A stretch of DNA of 47,978 nucleotides. Origin: an uncultured Collinsella sp. (GTDB lineage Bacteria > Actinomycetota > Coriobacteriia > Coriobacteriales > Coriobacteriaceae). Shown in pieces: positions 46,235 through 47,978 of the stretch. Each line of letters opens with the position of its first letter. Positions within the stretch are counted from its first letter, which is position 1. The translations under genes and the position numbers were made by a program. The notes under the pieces were generated by a model. It worked only from the letters and a program-made list of their open reading frames with translations. It had not been told where the DNA came from and made no database searches. The stretch is taken from contig CALULJ010000012.1 in NCBI GenBank assembly GCA_944321445.1, positions 1 through 47,978 of the forward strand. Reading direction: 5' to 3'.

Positions 46235-47479
46235 CTACGCGAAGCGCGCCACCAGCTTTTCCAGCACGTCCACCATCGTTTCCAGCGACGACACGGGGAT
46301 GAACTCGTTCACGCCGTGGCAGCAGTACACACCCGTCGACAGGTTCGGGCAGGGCAGCCCGCGGAACGAAAGCTGCGCACCGTCCGTGCCGCCACGAATC
46401 GGCAGCACCTGCGGCGTGACGCCCGCCGCCTCGAAGGCCTCCTTGGCCACGTCGATAAGCTGGGGATACTCCGCTACGACCTCTGCCATGTTGCGATACT
46501 GCTGCTTCATGGACACCGTTACGCGCTGCTCGCCCAGGCGCGCGTTCACAAAATCGGCCGCGCGCTGCATGAGGTCGATCTTCTCCTGGAAGCGCTTGGC
46601 GTCGTGGTCGCGCACGATGTAGCGGGCGGTCGCGTGCGTCACCGTGCTCGAAACGCCCTCGATGTGGATGAAGCCCTCGTAGCCCTCCGTGTGCTCGGGT
46701 CGCTCGCACGCGGGCAGCAGGCTGTGGTACTCAGCGAACAGGTTCGACGCATTCACCATGCGGTCCTTGGCGTCGCCCGGGTGGATGGAAAAGCCCTCGA
46801 AGTCAACGGTGATCTCACAGGCGTTGAAGCACTCCCATTCGAGCTCGCCGATGGGGCCGCCGTCGACCGTGTAGGCGTAGGTGCATCCGAACGAGGGGAT
46901 GTCCAGCAGCTCGGCGCCGTGGCCAATCTCCTCGTCAGGGCAGAAGCAGATGCCCAGCGCGGGGTGGGGGAGTTCCGGGTTGGCGGCGATGCGCGCGACG
47001 AGCGCCATGATCTCGGCGACGCCCGCCTTGTCGTCACCGCCCAAAAGCGTCGTGCCGTCGGTGCACACCAGATCCTCGCCCACAAGCTCGCGCAGCGCGG
47101 GCACCTTCTCGGGCGTCAGCGCCACGGGCTTGCCGTCGACGGTGCCGCACACCAGGTCGCCGCCCGCATAGGACACGATGTGGGGCTTTACGCCCGCGCC
47201 CGGCGCCACCTCGGTGGTGTCGAGGTGGGCGATAAGCCCAAGGGCGGGGCGGTCCTCGGCCCCGGCGCTGGCGGGAATGTGTGCGGTCACGTACGCGTGC
47301 TCGCTTACGGCAACATCGAGCGCCCCCAGCTCGCGCAGCTCGTCGGCAAGCAGGTTCGCAAGGTCAAACTGGCACGCCGACGATGGAACCTGGTCGCAGT
47401 TTGCATCGCTGGACTGCGTGTTGATCTGAACATAGCGCAAGAAGCGCTCAAGCACATCGGATTGCTGCTGGTACGACAT
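46235..47479 (-). CDS. pepT: Peptidase T (tripeptide aminopeptidase)
   Basis: Releases the N-terminal residue from tripeptides; an M20-family dizinc enzyme in the cytosol. 414 residues, close to the usual 408. ATG 47479 follows AAAGGAG. Motifs are LIAHLDTTEVAPG with metal-binding His and catalytic Asp, TTLLGGDDKAGVAEIM with the bridging Asp, CFCPDEEIGHGAELLD with the catalytic Glu pair, AYTVDGGPIGELEWECFNA, FSIHPGDAKDRMVNA, PIRGGTDGAQLSF and the terminal His in CHGVNEFIP. The frame is open well upstream, but those codons overlap the divergent DtxR-type gene and look like shadow. Confidence 0.96.
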   Translation of the reverse strand: MSYQQQSDVLERFLRYVQINTQSSDANCDQVPSSACQFDLANLLADELRELGALDVAVSEHAYVTAHIPASAGAEDRPALGLIAHLDTTEVAPGAGVKPHIVSYAGGDLVCGTVDGKPVALTPEKVPALRELVGEDLVCTDGTTLLGGDDKAGVAEIMALVARIAANPELPHPALGICFCPDEEIGHGAELLDIPSFGCTYAYTVDGGPIGELEWECFNACEITVDFEGFSIHPGDAKDRMVNASNLFAEYHSLLPACERPEHTEGYEGFIHIEGVSSTVTHATARYIVRDHDAKRFQEKIDLMQRAADFVNARLGEQRVTVSMKQQYRNMAEVVAEYPQLIDVAKEAFEAAGVTPQVLPIRGGTDGAQLSFRGLPCPNLSTGVYCCHGVNEFIPVSSLETMVDVLEKLVARFA

Positions 47480-47626
47480 ACGGCTCCTTTGTGAAAACGG
47501 TTGCAAAGCTCGCGGCGCAACGCGGATGGTGTGCCGCTCCATCCGTACTCTAGCACGCAACGCGGTTTCCCGACACAGCGTCAGTTGCGGTAAACTGGTG
47601 CCCATATTCGACGAGAGGACGTGCCC

Positions 47627-47978
47627 ATGGATACCACCGACATTTCGCGCGAGCTGCACCTGACGGTTGCCAACGAGGACTATCTGGAGTGCATGGTTCG
47701 CCTGGAGCGCGAGGGCGCGCAGGGCGAGGGGATCCGCTCGGTCGATATCGCCCAGCAGCTCAATGTGTCGAAGGCCTCGGTCAACAAGGCCGTCACGGTG
47801 CTCAAGGAGCAGGGCTTGGTCGAGCAGTCGCATTACGGCAAGGTCGTCCTCACCGACGCCGGCCGCGCCCAGGGTAACGCCGTCTGGTACCGCCACCGCC
47901 TGCTGCGCACGTTCCTCATCCAGGAGCTTGGCGTTCCCTTCGAGCGCGCCGATTCCGAGGCGTGCATGATGGAGCATG
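47627..47978 (+). CDS. DtxR/MntR-family metal-dependent regulator, 5' part
   Basis: Iron- or manganese-responsive DNA-binding repressor. 117 residues are visible and the frame runs off the window. ATG 47627 follows GAGAGGA. The winged HTH is clear: LHLTVANEDYLECMVRLERE, IRSVDIAQQLNVSKASVNKAVTVLKEQGLVEQ, then the wing YGKVVLTDAGRAQG. The start of the dimerisation/metal domain (WYRHRLLRTFLIQELGV) contains Cys and Glu/His in SEACMMEH, matching the primary-site ligands of DtxR (Cys-x-x-Glu-His). The metal specificity cannot be read from this part. It diverges from pepT across ~147 bases. Confidence 0.92.
   Translation, partial: MDTTDISRELHLTVANEDYLECMVRLEREGAQGEGIRSVDIAQQLNVSKASVNKAVTVLKEQGLVEQSHYGKVVLTDAGRAQGNAVWYRHRLLRTFLIQELGVPFERADSEACMMEH

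Noticed and set aside
46235-47977. pepT frame extended upstream to the window end
   Set aside because: Codons above 47479 are antisense to a clear DtxR/MntR-type gene; ATG 47479 has AAAGGAG and the conserved family N-terminus.

Overview
The window is a GC-rich bacterial chromosome segment of densely packed housekeeping genes. Gene content and style point to an anaerobic actinobacterium of class Coriobacteriia, most likely Collinsella or a close relative. The pointers are an ECF transporter with a fused double ATPase, a very large fibro-slime/SpaA-type wall protein with a VPQTG anchor, a class B-like sortase with a long Pro/Ala-rich cytoplasmic tail, and TACAAT-like -10 boxes. This placement is an inference from protein families and style; no rRNA or other phylogenetic marker was searched.

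Layout. 1-940: 3' part of purD. 1324-7641: a 2105-residue wall-anchored adhesin, AT-richer than its neighbours. 8019-8235: a doubtful ORF remnant. 8455-9348 (-): pyridoxamine kinase. 9980-14857: carA-carB. 15268-15741: purE. 15837-17291: sortase. 17460-22676 (-): an ECF transporter operon (S component, double ATPase, EcfT, PHP phosphoesterase, RpiR-type regulator) behind a structured-looking leader. 23050-23457: an orphan MoaE-like protein. 23934-25241 (-): a PF06541-type membrane protein. 25655-29391: purF, purM, purN. 29702-33837: prmC, a Sua5/YrdC-type gene, glpK, rpiB. 34163-34810: upp. 35001-41915: the complete F1Fo ATP synthase operon, preceded by a small membrane protein. 42018-44477: murA and an LCP-family wall ligase. 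44989-46191 (-): acyltransferase. 46235-47479 (-): pepT. 47627-end: the 5' part of a DtxR/MntR-type metalloregulator.

How the genes fit together. Nucleotide supply dominates: purD, purE, purF, purM, purN, carAB and upp lie within 35 kb but in separate transcription units. Cell-surface functions (adhesin, sortase, murA, LCP ligase, acyltransferase) form a second theme, and energy coupling (ATP synthase) a third. purE has no purK beside it and glpK has no glycerol facilitator beside it.

The most unusual signal is between the genes. Nearly every long gap holds large inverted repeats. There are four elements with variable stems but constant 89-90 nt loops that carry AGTAG...CTACT at fixed positions (two tandem pairs, both between convergent genes). 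There are two almost identical 66-bp palindromes, a roughly 360-bp nested palindrome bracketed by two identical 33-bp palindromes, and a dispersed GGGGACGGGGGT...GGGACAGGCCT repeat. No tRNA, rRNA, CRISPR array, transposase, integrase or phage gene was recognised.
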